Assembly: GCA_026874595.1 (NCBI GenBank)
Contig: CM049306.1
Coordinates: 11,615,019-11,679,018 of the forward strand
Length of the DNA: 64,000 bases
Reading direction: 5' to 3'
Origin: Sipunculus nudus
Taxonomy: Eukaryota; Annelida; Sipuncula; Golfingiida; Sipunculidae
A program made the translations under genes and the position numbers. Shown here in pieces: positions 12,611 to 23,505 of this stretch (positions within the stretch are counted from its first letter, which is position 1; each line of letters begins with the position of its first letter). The notes below the pieces were generated by a model, which worked only from the letters and a program-made list of their open reading frames with translations, was not told the origin of the DNA and did no database searches.

Positions 12611-13112
12611 TTAATTTATGATGAATCAAGTTTTATTTTGTACAACTGCAACTCTTAGTTGCAAATTAGTGATCCCCCTGACATATAGAACGTTACCAAT
12701 TACATTTGTACTTTCACAATAATGTTTATAATCTCTCTCATTACTGACCCATTAGAGTTAAGCAGTGTAAATACAGTAGACATGGTCTCTAACAACAGCC
12801 ATTGTAATAACCTTTACATATATAAAAAAAAAGTTAATATTAATTATTTTGCTAAAATTCATGGTAAAGATTGGGAAATATTGTGATCTACTTAAAGTTT
12901 GATAAAAAATTTTATCTTCACTAAACTAAAATTTATCACTTAAATATTTGGCTGTATCAGTTTATTATGACCTAAGTATTAACAGATATGTTCTTTATCA
13001 CTGTTGATAATTAATCTGACTTTGAATTTGAGGACTCTTGGTGTAAATTGTTCACACAAAGGATTTTAGATTTTACTCTAAAAACTGATTGGTTGAAATT
13101 ACCAATATATAT

Positions 13113-13298
13113 CAGGGATTATTCTAGGCCCTTTTTAGGGCCGAATTTCTGCCCCTTCCCCCTTGCAAAATTTTTGTTATTTGTACAAAATTCCCCTCTC
13201 GAACAACAAAAGTTCCCCCTTACCTATTAAACTACGTTAAAAAAAATCCCCAATCAGTAAGTAAAGGCCCCAAGTTATAATACCTAGAATAACCCCTG
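13113..13298. mobile_element. MITE with CAGGGATTATTCTAGG ends
   Basis: The left end CAGGGATTATTCTAGG is matched by CCTAGAATAACCCCTG at the right (one mismatch). TATAT borders both ends and may be the target duplication. The interior is poly-C and poly-A rich and non-coding. It is nested in the foldback element. Confidence 0.65.
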
Positions 13299-13579
13299 TA
13301 TATGTTATAATTTTTAACCAATCTAGTTGGTTGATATATGAAAAACCAATCTCCTTGTCAAAACAACCAGTCTTTTTTCAGTGGTTGAATTTTTAACTAA
13401 TCTATATTGGTAACATACTAACCAACTAGTTATGGTCTATTTAAGAAATATCTCAGATAATCTATCATTAACTTATTGGTTTAATCAGTTAAGAAATTGG
13501 TCATATCAACCAATTCCAGTTGGATAGACCGGGGGACACATTTACGTGTGCACTGCTACTTTCACTCCCTTTTACAGTT

Positions 13580-13752
13580 GTTTAATTCTTTGGATTGGGT
13601 GGAAGTCTTGTTACAAGCTGTTCTCTCGATTCAGTTTGCTTTTGTGTGGGTTTCAAGGGGAAGCACAAATTCCTCCCATTCGTGGAATCAAACCTGTGAC
13701 CGCTCGCACACAAGTCAGACATTTTGCTCCTCAGCCAGTAAAGCTTGCTCCA
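13580..13752 (-). mobile_element. tRNA-derived SINE
   Basis: On the minus strand the sequence has an A-box-like TGGCTGAGGAG and, about 43 bases on, a B-box-like GGTTTGATTCC, the spacing found in tRNA genes and tRNA-derived SINEs. The T-arm-like context continues for a few bases, then the sequence departs from any tRNA. The acceptor stem does not pair, so I do not call a tRNA gene. Confidence 0.55.
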
Positions 13753-15125
13753 ATTGCAACTGGTCAGGAGTGCTTTGGTGTCTGATGTGAAACTGACCAG
13801 GCAATCTTTTTGGTCAGTGCTTGGCCAATCAGTTGGTAAAAATAACCAATATGTTGGTAAAATCAACAAAATTTTAACTCAACCAATTATGTTTGTTAAA
13901 TATGTGCTACCAAATGGTTGACCAATGAAAATTGGTAAAAATTACCAGTGTTTTTTTATTAGTGCATGACAAAGAGTTGGTTGAAATAACCAGTGTAACC
14001 AAATCTACCAAAATCATCTCAACCAACCATATTGGTCAAATATTTGAACAGTCTGTTTTTAGAGTAAGGGGAGTGTCAAACTCAGAGAGTCTAATAAGAA
14101 AACCTTAAAATACTGTGGAAGTGGCTAATTTGGCGTGCCTGAATTTAACACATTTTCCATTTTACAGCATCAGTGTAGTTCGAATTTTAGCAGAAATCTG
14201 TATGTATGGGGATTTCAATTTGTATCAAATACTCAAAATATTTGAATGATTACATAAAAGATAGGTTTGTAACACAACCTTCCTTCCACCTAACAAGCTT
14301 CGGGTGACTGAGTACATGCTATACGGGCTAGTGAGTACCGTGATTGCACGGGGTAAACAATACGTTATAACCAGGACTAAATACGTTTGATGATGCTATG
14401 GTTCTGCACCCAGACACGTTGTTTGACATATGAGTGAATTGTTGAATTGCTTAACAAGAGCAACTGTGATTACTAACTAGAAGCAGCCTGCTATGTGTGA
14501 ACAACAAACAGAGCAAAGTCAACTGACCACAATCGCGGCTGTGGCTGGTTCTCAGTCATATGTCAAAAACAATTGGAGGGCGGTTCTAAAGGTCTTCAAA
14601 GGCTATTTGTTTCACAGATGTTTCCACAAATCACTTTATACTGGAGTGGTTTTCAGATGAGATATTACTTGCTATGAAATCTGAATACAAGCAAAATGAC
14701 TACTCTAATCTTTTCCTGGTTGAAGAAGCCTCAAAGACCCTGCAAGAAGGGATAACCAGACTCGTGTGACTGTTTCAGGTGAGAAATATGCAGTTTTCCA
14801 AGTGGCGAATGATTGCATCGATCACCTAGTCACATCACAACCTGGCAAGTGCCGCCTGCATGAATACCAAAATTTCGATGAAAACTATAGACTTTTGTGC
14901 AAACAAAATACATTTTGTATATAAAAATATATAACAGTGTTGTTCAGTTTCTCAGTGCCCCATCAAACATTAACAATCTATATGACCCAACATCGTCTAT
15001 TCAATTCGCCATTACTCTTTATTTGTATCTAACAGTAGTGTCAGCATCTGACAGTAAAAAAGTAAACTTTGTGAATATGTCTGGGGTTTTTGAAACAACG
15101 CATGTTCTTAATTTAGTGCAAATCA

Positions 15126-15262
15126 CACTTCTGCAAAAAACTTGAAATAGAGGGGACCAGGCCAGAAAAATTGGTTTAAAACCCAGAAAAAAAAGCTTGT
15201 TGCACCTGAAAAGGAGGGGTCTGCTCCCCCTTGGGGCCCCCCTCTGGATCTGCACCTGCAGT
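15126..15262. repeat. Second copy of the GCAGATCCA-ended MITE-like family, inverted
   Basis: This reads on the minus strand like 8706-8917: GCAGATCCAG end, a poly-C patch, CTTTTCAGGTG, a T-run and a second C-rich block. It is shorter and diverged. Confidence 0.5.
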
Positions 15263-15772
15263 AATGCATGCCTGACCTTGTAGAAAGTGCATTTTTTGTT
15301 ATCACTTATATCCTAGTGACCAGAAAAACTTAAGTTTTTATCAGCCAGAATATTGTAACTTTCGATTGAAGGTTTATTTTCAGATTTTTAAATTATTATT
15401 TCCTAGGTTAGGCACAATCAGCTGATATGTATAAACATCAACTATTTCCATAAAATGTCACATGGGTCCCCATCACATGATAAACCTTAAAACCCTAGCT
15501 AAACTCTACATTTATGGTGAAAGGTTCTAATCACCAGATCTTCAGGAAATCATAAATTGTTTCTTTGGAACAGTTGGGCAACTCATATTTAAATAGAATT
15601 AATGGTGCCCATACTTTAAAAAATTACCAATGAATGAATAATGTAACATTGAAAGTTAGTCTGAAGTTAAGACCACTTGATTCTGCTGTAGTTGTTAGTT
15701 TTCCTGTAACTTCCCATGTAGGTAAGAATATAGACATTATTGTATTTCTGGTGTTTTATCTTTCTTACGCAG

Positions 15773-15858
15773 CATGTCCAGGAGGGCCATCAAATCCATG
15801 TAATGGCCAGGGCAAGTGTGCAGATGGTGTGCGTGGAACAGGTAACTGTGCATGTCAG
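15773..15858 (+). CDS. STAB-like: Stabilin-like exon 2: EGF-like module (first half)
   Basis: A pyrimidine-rich acceptor ending cttacgcag precedes 28 codons with Cys-Pro-Gly-Gly and Pro-Cys-Asn-Gly-Gln-Gly-Lys-Cys, the laminin-type EGF spacing of stabilins. The first codon is completed by the G left over from exon 1. The donor is gtgagg and the exon ends in phase 0. Intron 1 before it is 7.3 kb. Confidence 0.85.
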
Positions 15859-16118
15859 GTGAGGGAAAACTTTAAAATGTCGTCTCTTCACTTCTGTTTG
15901 ATTTGTATTTCACCTTACTTGCTATCTGCTAATTTTAGCTCCAAGTCAGCTGAAAAAAGGTCATCGATGCTATAGTAGTCACCCATTGGCTTTCATCTGT
16001 CTTGGCATCTTTCTTTTGTTTTTGAGGGCCAATGCCTCAGTAAAATGCCAAAATACCTTGTTTAATTGGTGGCACACCTAACAATGTTTGTTTTTATTGT
16101 TGGTGGTTCACCTATCAG

Positions 16119-17093
16119 TTTTTAGGTCAGATGACTGAAAGTCAACTGAGCTATAGCGATCACTCTATGTCTGTTGTCCGGCCCTCCGTCCGTTAACAGG
16201 GCACAAATTATAACTGCTGGACCTGGAATCTTCCAACTTGACATCCTGGGAGGTCCATAAAAAATCTCCTTGGAAACCTGAAATTAGGTCTCTATTCTCC
16301 GAGCTATGGGTCTTGAAAGGACCCCCAGAATAATCAAAAATTTGATACAAAAGGTCAAGTAGCTGAATAACTACTGCATTGATCACCATGATTCTCTGCA
16401 TGAACATTGATCATTGAGTGTTCCATCAGTTCCTGCAAACTGGTGGCAACACATGTATTTTTTAATTTTTACAAATTATTTTCTCTATTTTTGAGACCTT
16501 GGAAGAAGCTGTGATCTGTTAACAGGGCACAAATTGTAACCACTGGAACTGGCATCTTCTTACTTGACATCAAGAGAGGTCCATGAAAAGTCTCCTTGGA
16601 AACCTGAAATTAGGTCTCTGTTACCCATATCATATGAGCTATGGGGCTTGCAAGTACCCCTCAGGAAAATTTTAAATCTGATACAAAGGCTCCAGTCTCT
16701 GAATAACTAACCCTTTGATCAATATGATTCTTTGCATGAATATTGATCATGGAGTGTTCCATCAGTTCCTGCAGACTGGTGTTGCCCCCTGTATTTTTTT
16801 TCAATTTTTATGATTTTTTTTCTCTATTTTTGAGACCTTGGAAGAAGCTGTCATCTGTTAACAGGGCACAAATTGTAACCACTGGACCTGGCATCTTCTT
16901 ACTTATCATCAAGGGAGGTCCATGAAAAGTCTCCTTGGAAACCTGAAATTAGGTCTCTGTTACCCATATCATATGAGCTATAGGGCTTGCAAGTACCCCT
17001 CAGGAAAATTATAAATCTGATACAAAAGCTCCAGTATCTGGATAACTAATGCACAGATGGCCATGATTTTTCGCATGCATATTGATCATGGAG
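16119..17093 (+). mobile_element. Helentron-like family A, copy in intron 2 (3' truncated)
   Basis: It begins TTTTTAGGTCAGATGACTG, a variant of the family 5' hairpin, followed by three internal monomers of about 330 bp (CACAAATtgtAACcactGG, 'gaaattaggtctctgttac', 'gagctatggg'). It stops in mid-monomer near 17093 without the usual 3' end. Open frames within it are not genes. Confidence 0.65.
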
Positions 17094-17356
17094 TCCGCAG
17101 AGTGTGAAATAAGTATTGATCTGGAATAGCTGTGCTGTTGCAAGGTCACCATATAAAAGCTTATTAATGGTCATGAATTAAGAAGAAAAAATTACACATA
17201 TAAAAATGTTATAACTATAAATAAAATCCTGATACTATGCACCTGAGCAACCTGAGAAAGAGGTGATTTTCAAGTGTTTTAAATGCAAACTTGTAAAAGG
17301 TAAGTCTGTCAATCACACATCATTCAAATAATGCATTATTATTATTTTTGTTCCAG

Positions 17357-17426
17357 CCTGCCTTTAATGGTACTGCATGTGAGGTGTGTGCATCCTCCAG
17401 ATCATATGGACCTTTCTGCAATCAGA
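17357..17426 (+). CDS. STAB-like: Stabilin-like exon 3: EGF-like module (second half)
   Basis: Acceptor tgttccag. Its 23 codons start Pro-Ala-Phe-Asn-Gly and contain Cys-Glu-Val-Cys and Tyr-Gly-Pro-Phe-Cys, completing the laminin-type EGF unit begun in exon 2. Donor gtgagt; the exon ends in phase 1. Confidence 0.85.
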
Positions 17427-17867
17427 GTGAGTAAACATAAGTCATGTGCATTTTATAAATAAATATAAGACCTGGCAAAACATTCTTTTTTAAAAGACTC
17501 ACTCTTTTTATGGGATTTACTGAAATTGACACTAATTACTCTTTTTAGCAGCACACTTGTGAAAGAATTTCGATATATACTATTTCTCTCCAGCTATAAG
17601 TATAACAGTCCAGTTTGAACAAGAATAGGACACCTATCAAATTTGTGTGTGCAAAGGTCTTCGATGTGTCACAACATGTGGAAAATGCCCATACATTCAT
17701 GCAGGGGGATGTGCACCATGTCTGTTTCTGACTTTGGGAGTGAAATGCTTAAATATTTGTAGTATGTGAAGCATACCTTTATTTTGTCTGTGATAAAAAA
17801 ACGGGGAATAGCTGCTAATTTTACTATTTTTCACTTTATTTTAATGAAGGCTGCTCTTTTTATTTTT

Positions 17868-18372
17868 GACCTATGGCTCACCATCCAACAGATGAAGAGT
17901 CCTATTAATTTTTAGGTCAAAGGTCAAGGCCACATGACCCACTTCATGAAAAAGCTGGTGAATGCATTTAAAGCCAAACCTTTGGGTTAAAACCTTTCAT
18001 CATCCACATATTGCTCACTCACCCTCAGATGAAGAAAGCTTTTATTTTTGAAGTCACAGGTAAGGGCCACAGGACCTGCTTCTTAGAAAAGATTGTGGAC
18101 ACATTTTAAGCCATACCGTTGGACCAAACCTTTCACCTTTCACATATTGCTCACTCACCCTCAGATGAAGAATACTTTGATTTTTGAGGTCACAGGGTCA
18201 AAGGTCAAGGCCACAAGACCAAATTCTTGGAAAAGCTTTTGGAAGTGTTTTAAGCCAAACCGTTTGACTAAAACCCCTCATCTTTCATGTGTGGCTCTCC
18301 CACCCACGGATGAAGAACCCTATTGAGTTTGAGGTCATAGGGTTAAAGGTCAAGGTCACAGAGCTGCCCTAC
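17868..18372 (+). repeat. Tandem repeat, about 120-bp unit, four copies
   Basis: Each unit carries AGATGAAGA, then 'gaggtcacagggtcaaagg' and later 'aagccaaaccgttt'. Such AGGTCA-rich tandem blocks occur widely in bivalve intergenic DNA. They contain AGGTCA half sites, which resemble nuclear receptor half sites, but nothing here shows a regulatory role. Confidence 0.75.
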
Positions 18373-18525
18373 TGATTTTCACACTGTAATACACCCAGTA
18401 TAATTATGCTCCCATGAGATGGGATACTCCGCTTCGTTTTCCAGAGGACTTGCTCTATTTTTATCAGTCATTTACCTTTGGCAGGCCTGTAATATGCATC
18501 AGGTGTAAACATCAGTTTATTCTCC

Positions 18526-18916
18526 TTTTTTTTTTTTACAATTCTTTATTCCATTATATATACATCACAACAATAACAACAATGTACATTGAACAATAGA
18601 CAATATACACACATATAATTGATAGACAAAATCAAACCCACAACAACACGAGGAATTACATCCAGATATTTCTATCTACACATTCTAGACTCTACTATTA
18701 AATGTCCATCTATGAAACATTTTCCAATATTAAACATGACAATATGACAAACACTAAAATCAGTCACAAAAAGGGAACATTTGAACTACATCTGTCCTAG
18801 AATATATGTTTCTTCACCAGTTCCAACAATACAGAATACATGACATTTACTTGCATACTTATCAACCTGATATTTATAGAAATAGGAGATTATTTTAAAT
18901 TAGAAAAAAAAAAAAA
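18526..18916 (-). mobile_element. Retroposed sequence with poly(A) and 11-bp target duplication
   Basis: GTTTATTCTCC occurs directly before (18515-18525) and directly after (18917-18927) the insert. Read on the minus strand, the insert ends in AATAAA, seven bases, then 12-13 A, which is the signature of a retrotransposed mRNA or LINE/SINE 3' end. The 391-bp body has no open frame and looks like 3' UTR. The source transcript is not identifiable here. Confidence 0.75.
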
Positions 18917-19387
18917 GTTTATTCTCCCTTTGTTATGCAAGTTTGATGTTATTCCATTTATGTGTAAAATTTATCACTGAGATATTGATACAATAAGTAA
19001 TTTGCTGTTAGTTTTGTAAAGCCTTTGATGCAAAAGATTTTAAAAGAAGAAAACATTTGATTAGTTCATTAACAAAACTTGTTTTAAAAATTGTCACAGA
19101 GTGAGTACTTTGACTCAAGTGTTATCAGGTAACCATTGAGCTGTCAGTAAAGAAAGTTTACTTTTGTCTGCATTTTATATTTGGAACATTGCTGAAGTAT
19201 GACACCTTGTTTAGTGATAAGCCTGAGAAATTATCAGTAAGACTGGGCTGCAGGGATTTGGGAACATGGGTGCATCATAAAAGTATCATTTCAGATTTCA
19301 ATGTAGATTAAGACAGAACATTTGTTAATGACAATTCGCAATTTTGCATTATATCATGTGTGATTTGTTATTTCTTATGATCTTCAG

Positions 19388-19483
19388 CTTGCCAGTGTGT
19401 CAATGGAATGTGTAACAATGGGATACAAGGTGATGGTACCTGCTTCTGTCAGTCTGGATACCATGGTGCCCTGTGTAATGAAG
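19388..19483 (+). CDS. STAB-like: Stabilin-like exon 4: EGF-like module
   Basis: Acceptor atcttcag. It encodes a complete EGF-like unit: Cys-Gln-Cys-Val-Asn-Gly-Met-Cys, then Asp-Gly-Thr-Cys-x-Cys and Gly-Tyr-His-Gly-x-x-Cys. Donor gtgagg; phase 1 at both ends. A decayed copy of its last part lies downstream in the intron near 19693-19750. Confidence 0.85.
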
Positions 19484-19492
19484 GTGAGGTAT

Positions 19493-19965
19493 ATAAATAG
19501 GTGTATATAAAGGTATATAAATAAACAAGATGAGGTCCCTGTAAACACCTGTATATAAATTATAAAGTATACACATAAACAAGGTGAAGTACCTGTAAAC
19601 ACCTGTATATAAATTATAAAGTATACACATAAACAAGGTGAAGTACCTGTAAACACCTGTATAGATGTTTATAAAGGATACAAATTAACAAGGTGATGGT
19701 AGCTGCTTCTGTTAGTCTGGATACCACGGTGCCCTGTTTAATGAATGTGAGATACCTGTAAACACATGTATAGAGGTTTATAAAGTTTACACAAAAATAA
19801 GGTGAGGTACCTGTAAACACCTGTATAGAAGCTATTTTATGAAGTATACACATAAACAAGTTGAGATACATGGTAACAACTGAATAGAGGTTTATAAAGT
19901 ATACACATTTACAAGGTGTTGTACCTGCTGCTGACATATGTGCCATAACCATGGTAACCTGTGAA
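19493..19965. repeat. Minisatellite in intron 4 containing decayed copies of exon 4
   Basis: Units of about 60-70 bp read 'acaaggtgaagtacctgtaa', 'acacctgtata' and 'aaagtatacacat'. At 19693-19750 one unit carries a recognisable copy of the last 50 bases of exon 4, with its donor region; a more decayed version is at 19912-19970. The array seems to have grown from the exon 4/intron junction. Confidence 0.7.
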
Positions 19966-20028
19966 ATGATACGAGGCAGATCCTGTAAACAAGTAAATAA
20001 TTATGTTTTTTATGTGTTTTATCATAAT

Positions 20029-21545
20029 ATGCTACCATACTGAGAATTGGGTCAGTAAGACTTTGTTTCTTTGAGATATTAAGGAAAAACCTCGGTTTTC
20101 CATGAAAACCCATTGTTACAATTCAAGACTGCCTAATATCAAAACCACTGATCTGAATGTGATCCTAGTGAATATTCATATTCTTCCATACATTTCCTAT
20201 GTACATACCAAAAATTAGGTCAGTATTGTGTAATTTGTTAAAGTTATGGGCCAAAACAAAATACACCTTGTAAAAAATTAGAAAATATATTTACTCACTT
20301 AAAATAAGAATTGCTGATGCTAGAGACTTTTTTCAGGGATATAACTTCATTTAATCAAGATTCAATTGTATACCGAAACTTAGATCTGAATTTTGCAATT
20401 TATTTAAGTTATTAGCATAAATTTAAAATCAGTACCTTAAATTTTGCCCAGCTTTGGCCACGGCACTTTTTTACCTGTAAGTACTGTGGATTTTATTTTC
20501 ACAGCATGTTCACATATGGATTTAATCTGTTAAAATCTGAAATTTGAAAATAAAAGCTGCAAAATTAGGCTAGTTATTGATTTTTTTTGGAGGCTCTTGA
20601 TGTTTTCCCTTACATTGTCAAGCAGTCCACTTTGGTCACTGTAAGTCATTCAGTGCAGCTCTCTATGCTTCCCAGGCTCTTGTTATGTAATCCCATCACT
20701 GGGGCAAGCCCTCTCTCTTGCTGAGCTTGATCAGGCTCTCTGCAGTAAATACCACAGGGAGCCTTTCTCTCTCCCCCCCCCCCCCACCATTCTGTTGACA
20801 GGCCTATACTATAAATAAGCTGAATCTTAAAATTTCACATTTTTTTAGCAGTGAGCGGTAACAACAGAGACTCCTCCCCCCACTTACCCCTTCAGTACAC
20901 AGGACAAATAAACAAGAGAAATCTTCATGATAGTTTTAATGTTAAATTAATTCTTTTTGTTGAGACTTGGACAATTTTTATTTTTTTAAGAAAAAAATGT
21001 TCAGGAATTTAATCCTAATATTAAAATGTGATAAAATATTAGGATCTAATGTAAGTGCTAACTGACTAGATTTAAGTAGATATAAATACTTTGTAGCATT
21101 TCATTCATATCTTTTAAAGTTGGCTTGGCCTAGGTGTGAATAACACTGTTAAACTTAGTTTTAAAATCAGGAATATTGGTAAAGCTTTGTTGGATTAATT
21201 TTTAACTCATATGGCCTTATATTTAACTTTTTTAAAACTTAATTACCTTCACACATTATTTGTTTATAAAATGTAACTTTTATATAACACTTACTGTAGG
21301 CCCATTTTTTCCCTTGGTGCATCATTAAATGGTTTCAGGCCACAGGTTTCATTTATTACACAGTGCATATGCTTGAGCTCATGTCCAATGTTCTATAATT
21401 TACAGAGTTTCATTTTAGCAGGGCCATTTTCTTTTAGCTTTTCAAATTCTTATATACATGAAAAACCAAAAGAAATAAAAATGCAGCTGCTAATATTTTT
21501 CCAAAATTCAGCTGAGCGATGTGACCAATGGGTCCCTTGTTTTTT
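20029..21545 (+). mobile_element. Helentron-like family B, 5'-truncated copy
   Basis: From 20029 it matches the family B interior ('gagatattaaggaaaaacct', 'gcctaatatcaaaaccactg', 'taaattttgcccagctttgg'). It ends at 21512-21545 with CAGCTGAGCGATGTGACC, AATGGGTCCCTTGTT, the family 3' end. The 5' hairpin is missing. Confidence 0.65.
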
Positions 21546-21846
21546 ATTTTAAGTGACCTTAGATGATATAAAGAAATTTGTATTTGGTTCAGCATATTTA
21601 TATATAATGTTAACTATATTAACACCTTTGATTGAGTTCTACAATCAGACCATGAAAGGAAGATTTCATATTTTAAACCTGTAGTTACTTAAAAAATTTT
21701 CATGTGATGGATAAGCGCACACAGTTTGATAACTTTAGAACTATGCTGCTGTATCTCATAACATCAACTGCTTTAAATATTTAGTTGATATAAATAAGTT
21801 TATCATTATTGCGACCTTATATATTTTGCATTCTGGCTTGTTTCAG

Positions 21847-21966
21847 TGATTCCCTCCTGCTCCACAGTGAAGTGTCATAACAAGGCTATATGTACAGAGA
21901 GGTTCGGTGGCCAGGTCAATTGTACGTGTATGTATGGATACGAGGGGGATGGCTTCAACTGTACAG
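21847..21966 (+). CDS. STAB-like: Stabilin-like exon 5: EGF-like module
   Basis: Acceptor ttgtttcag. It encodes Cys-x4-Cys-x5-Cys then Cys-x-Cys and Gly-Tyr-Glu-Gly-Asp-Gly-x3-Cys, the EGF form with the Gly-Asp-Gly turn common in stabilins. It is a symmetrical phase 1-1 exon with donor gtcagt. The next intron, 21967-30917, hosts the tyrosine recombinase element. Confidence 0.85.
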
Positions 21967-22393
21967 GTCAGTTCACTTAGTATGTCATCTTCATACAGCT
22001 CATAAAGTTCTTCACAATGTATATCAAAATGATGGTCAGTCCCTCAGGAATTATATAAATATATTTATGATCGCCCACACTGCTCAAAATCTCCTACCCA
22101 AGGGGGGGACTTTAACTATTACATTCATGTTTTCATCAGCCTTGGGATCAAACACAGTCATGCACAACCAGTCACTTGCTCTGTTCCCGTCAAGGTTTGA
22201 CAGACTACACAAGACATTCAATTGTGGGAAAAATTTTTTGGCCGAGGTTTATTTTGAAAGTACAATTATCAGATAATGAAAGATTGCAGTTTTTTATGCC
22301 CCATTCCTATTGACGGGAAGGTGGGGGACAATACGCCACTGGCCAAAGGCCCCCCCACCCAAGAGACTGGATGCTATTAAGGCTTTAAACTCC

Positions 22394-22460
22394 AATAACG
22401 CCCGCCAGGGCGCGCGTTTGTCACGGGCCTGTAGTTCAAAGGCGCCCGCCCGGGCGCGCT
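22394..22460. other. GC-rich duplicated palindromic patch
   Basis: ACGCCCGCCAGGGCGCGC and GCGCCCGCCCGGGCGCGC lie about 46 bases apart in otherwise AT-rich intron DNA. The second is a near-palindrome. The patch could be part of a dispersed repeat or a small CpG-rich regulatory site. Confidence 0.35.
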
Positions 22461-23473
22461 AAAGCCCATTTTACATACCCGTAATTGGGGCAAGTTTTGG
22501 GGGTGAAATGTCTATTGTCATCCATCATATTTGTACTTAAATGAAAGAGAAAAACGTCAAGTGTTGTTCTAACATGTGACCAAGATCCAAACTGGCGCGA
22601 ACGCAGACTTGTTGGAAAAATATAAAAATGATTGACTTTCACTCACGTGGCCTTGTTACGTGGGCCCTGGTAACATGTCGGCTGCGAGAGTAAAATCAGA
22701 CTCCTACGCTAAATTCATCAGAAATCGGTAAATTACCAAATGTTGGCAATCAATCCTGATGACAAAATCAAGTGCAGTGTGTTTACAGATTTAACTTCCG
22801 TTAAACATTTCCAAGATCATATATTATCCCCTTTTTTATTGGTTTAACTTGTGACCAATGATCGCCGTCCGACTGACTGACGCGTCTGACAGACACCACG
22901 CACGTGATCTGCGTGACCTCCTTACTGTGTCATGTACTGGCACTGGAAAACCATTTTTAACCGATATCATATAATAAAATGAGTATTTATTTTAAATATT
23001 AACATATTTTCTTAACTAAAAATCGAAGATACTGTCATATATCATGTCGTATATATATGTGATGTCTGATTGTTTACTAGTGATCATTTCTGTGCCAAAC
23101 ATTTTATCGTAATCGGGCACAAGAACTGTCAATCATTCTAAGAGGCTTTTTGGATTGAAAATAAAATTAATACCGTCTTAAATTAGAAACAGCCAGATAT
23201 TATAGAGATATAGTTAATTTTCCAGTGTAAAATATAAAGATAACTTTATACTCCATGAAATATTGAAGTAATTATTTTATGACGTACGTGGAACTGTACG
23301 CCTATACACCAAGATCCTTGAATATGTAAAACAAGACAGTAAGTGACTTATACGCTTGAACAAATATGTATTAATACGGTTTTAACACATACTGAACAGA
23401 TTTTACAAATTTTTATATGTGTAGTACTTCCTTTATATGTATAGGCTACATGTGTACGTGCACGTGTGCGCGC

Positions 23474-23505
23474 TTTTGTGTGTGTGTGTGTGTATATATA
23501 TAGGC
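23474..23505. repeat. (GT)n(TA)n microsatellite
   Basis: A run of GT dinucleotides passes directly into a short TA run. Confidence 0.85.

Larger units (their letters stand above)
13073..14067. mobile_element. Foldback/MITE-like element with nested MITE and SINE
   Basis: TTACTCTAAAAAC at 13073-13085 is matched by its inverse complement at 14055-14067, and further bases match imperfectly inside. The interior outside the nested insertions is packed with ACCAA/TTGGT dyads, for example AACCAATCTAGTTGGTT at 13317, so single strands could fold extensively. It could instead be two halves of an older inverted duplication. Confidence 0.45.
8504..15772. other. STAB-like: Intron 1 of the stabilin-like gene
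   Basis: A 7.3-kb intron. Besides the elements listed separately (8706-8917, 9667-9727, 12349-12610, 13073-14067, 15126-15262) I see no gene in it. Short open frames at 10815, 11038 and 11448 on the minus strand look random. Confidence 0.7.

Noticed and set aside
13675-13750. Possible tRNA gene on the minus strand
   Set aside because: A- and B-box-like words are present, but the acceptor stem does not pair and the sequence continues as a SINE body.
13497-13869. Open frames of 79-97 codons on both strands
   Set aside because: They overlap the SINE and the foldback element and show no protein family.
21890-22276. 128-codon open frame overlapping exon 5
   Set aside because: It is a different frame from the EGF exon, which is supported by splice phase and cysteine pattern.
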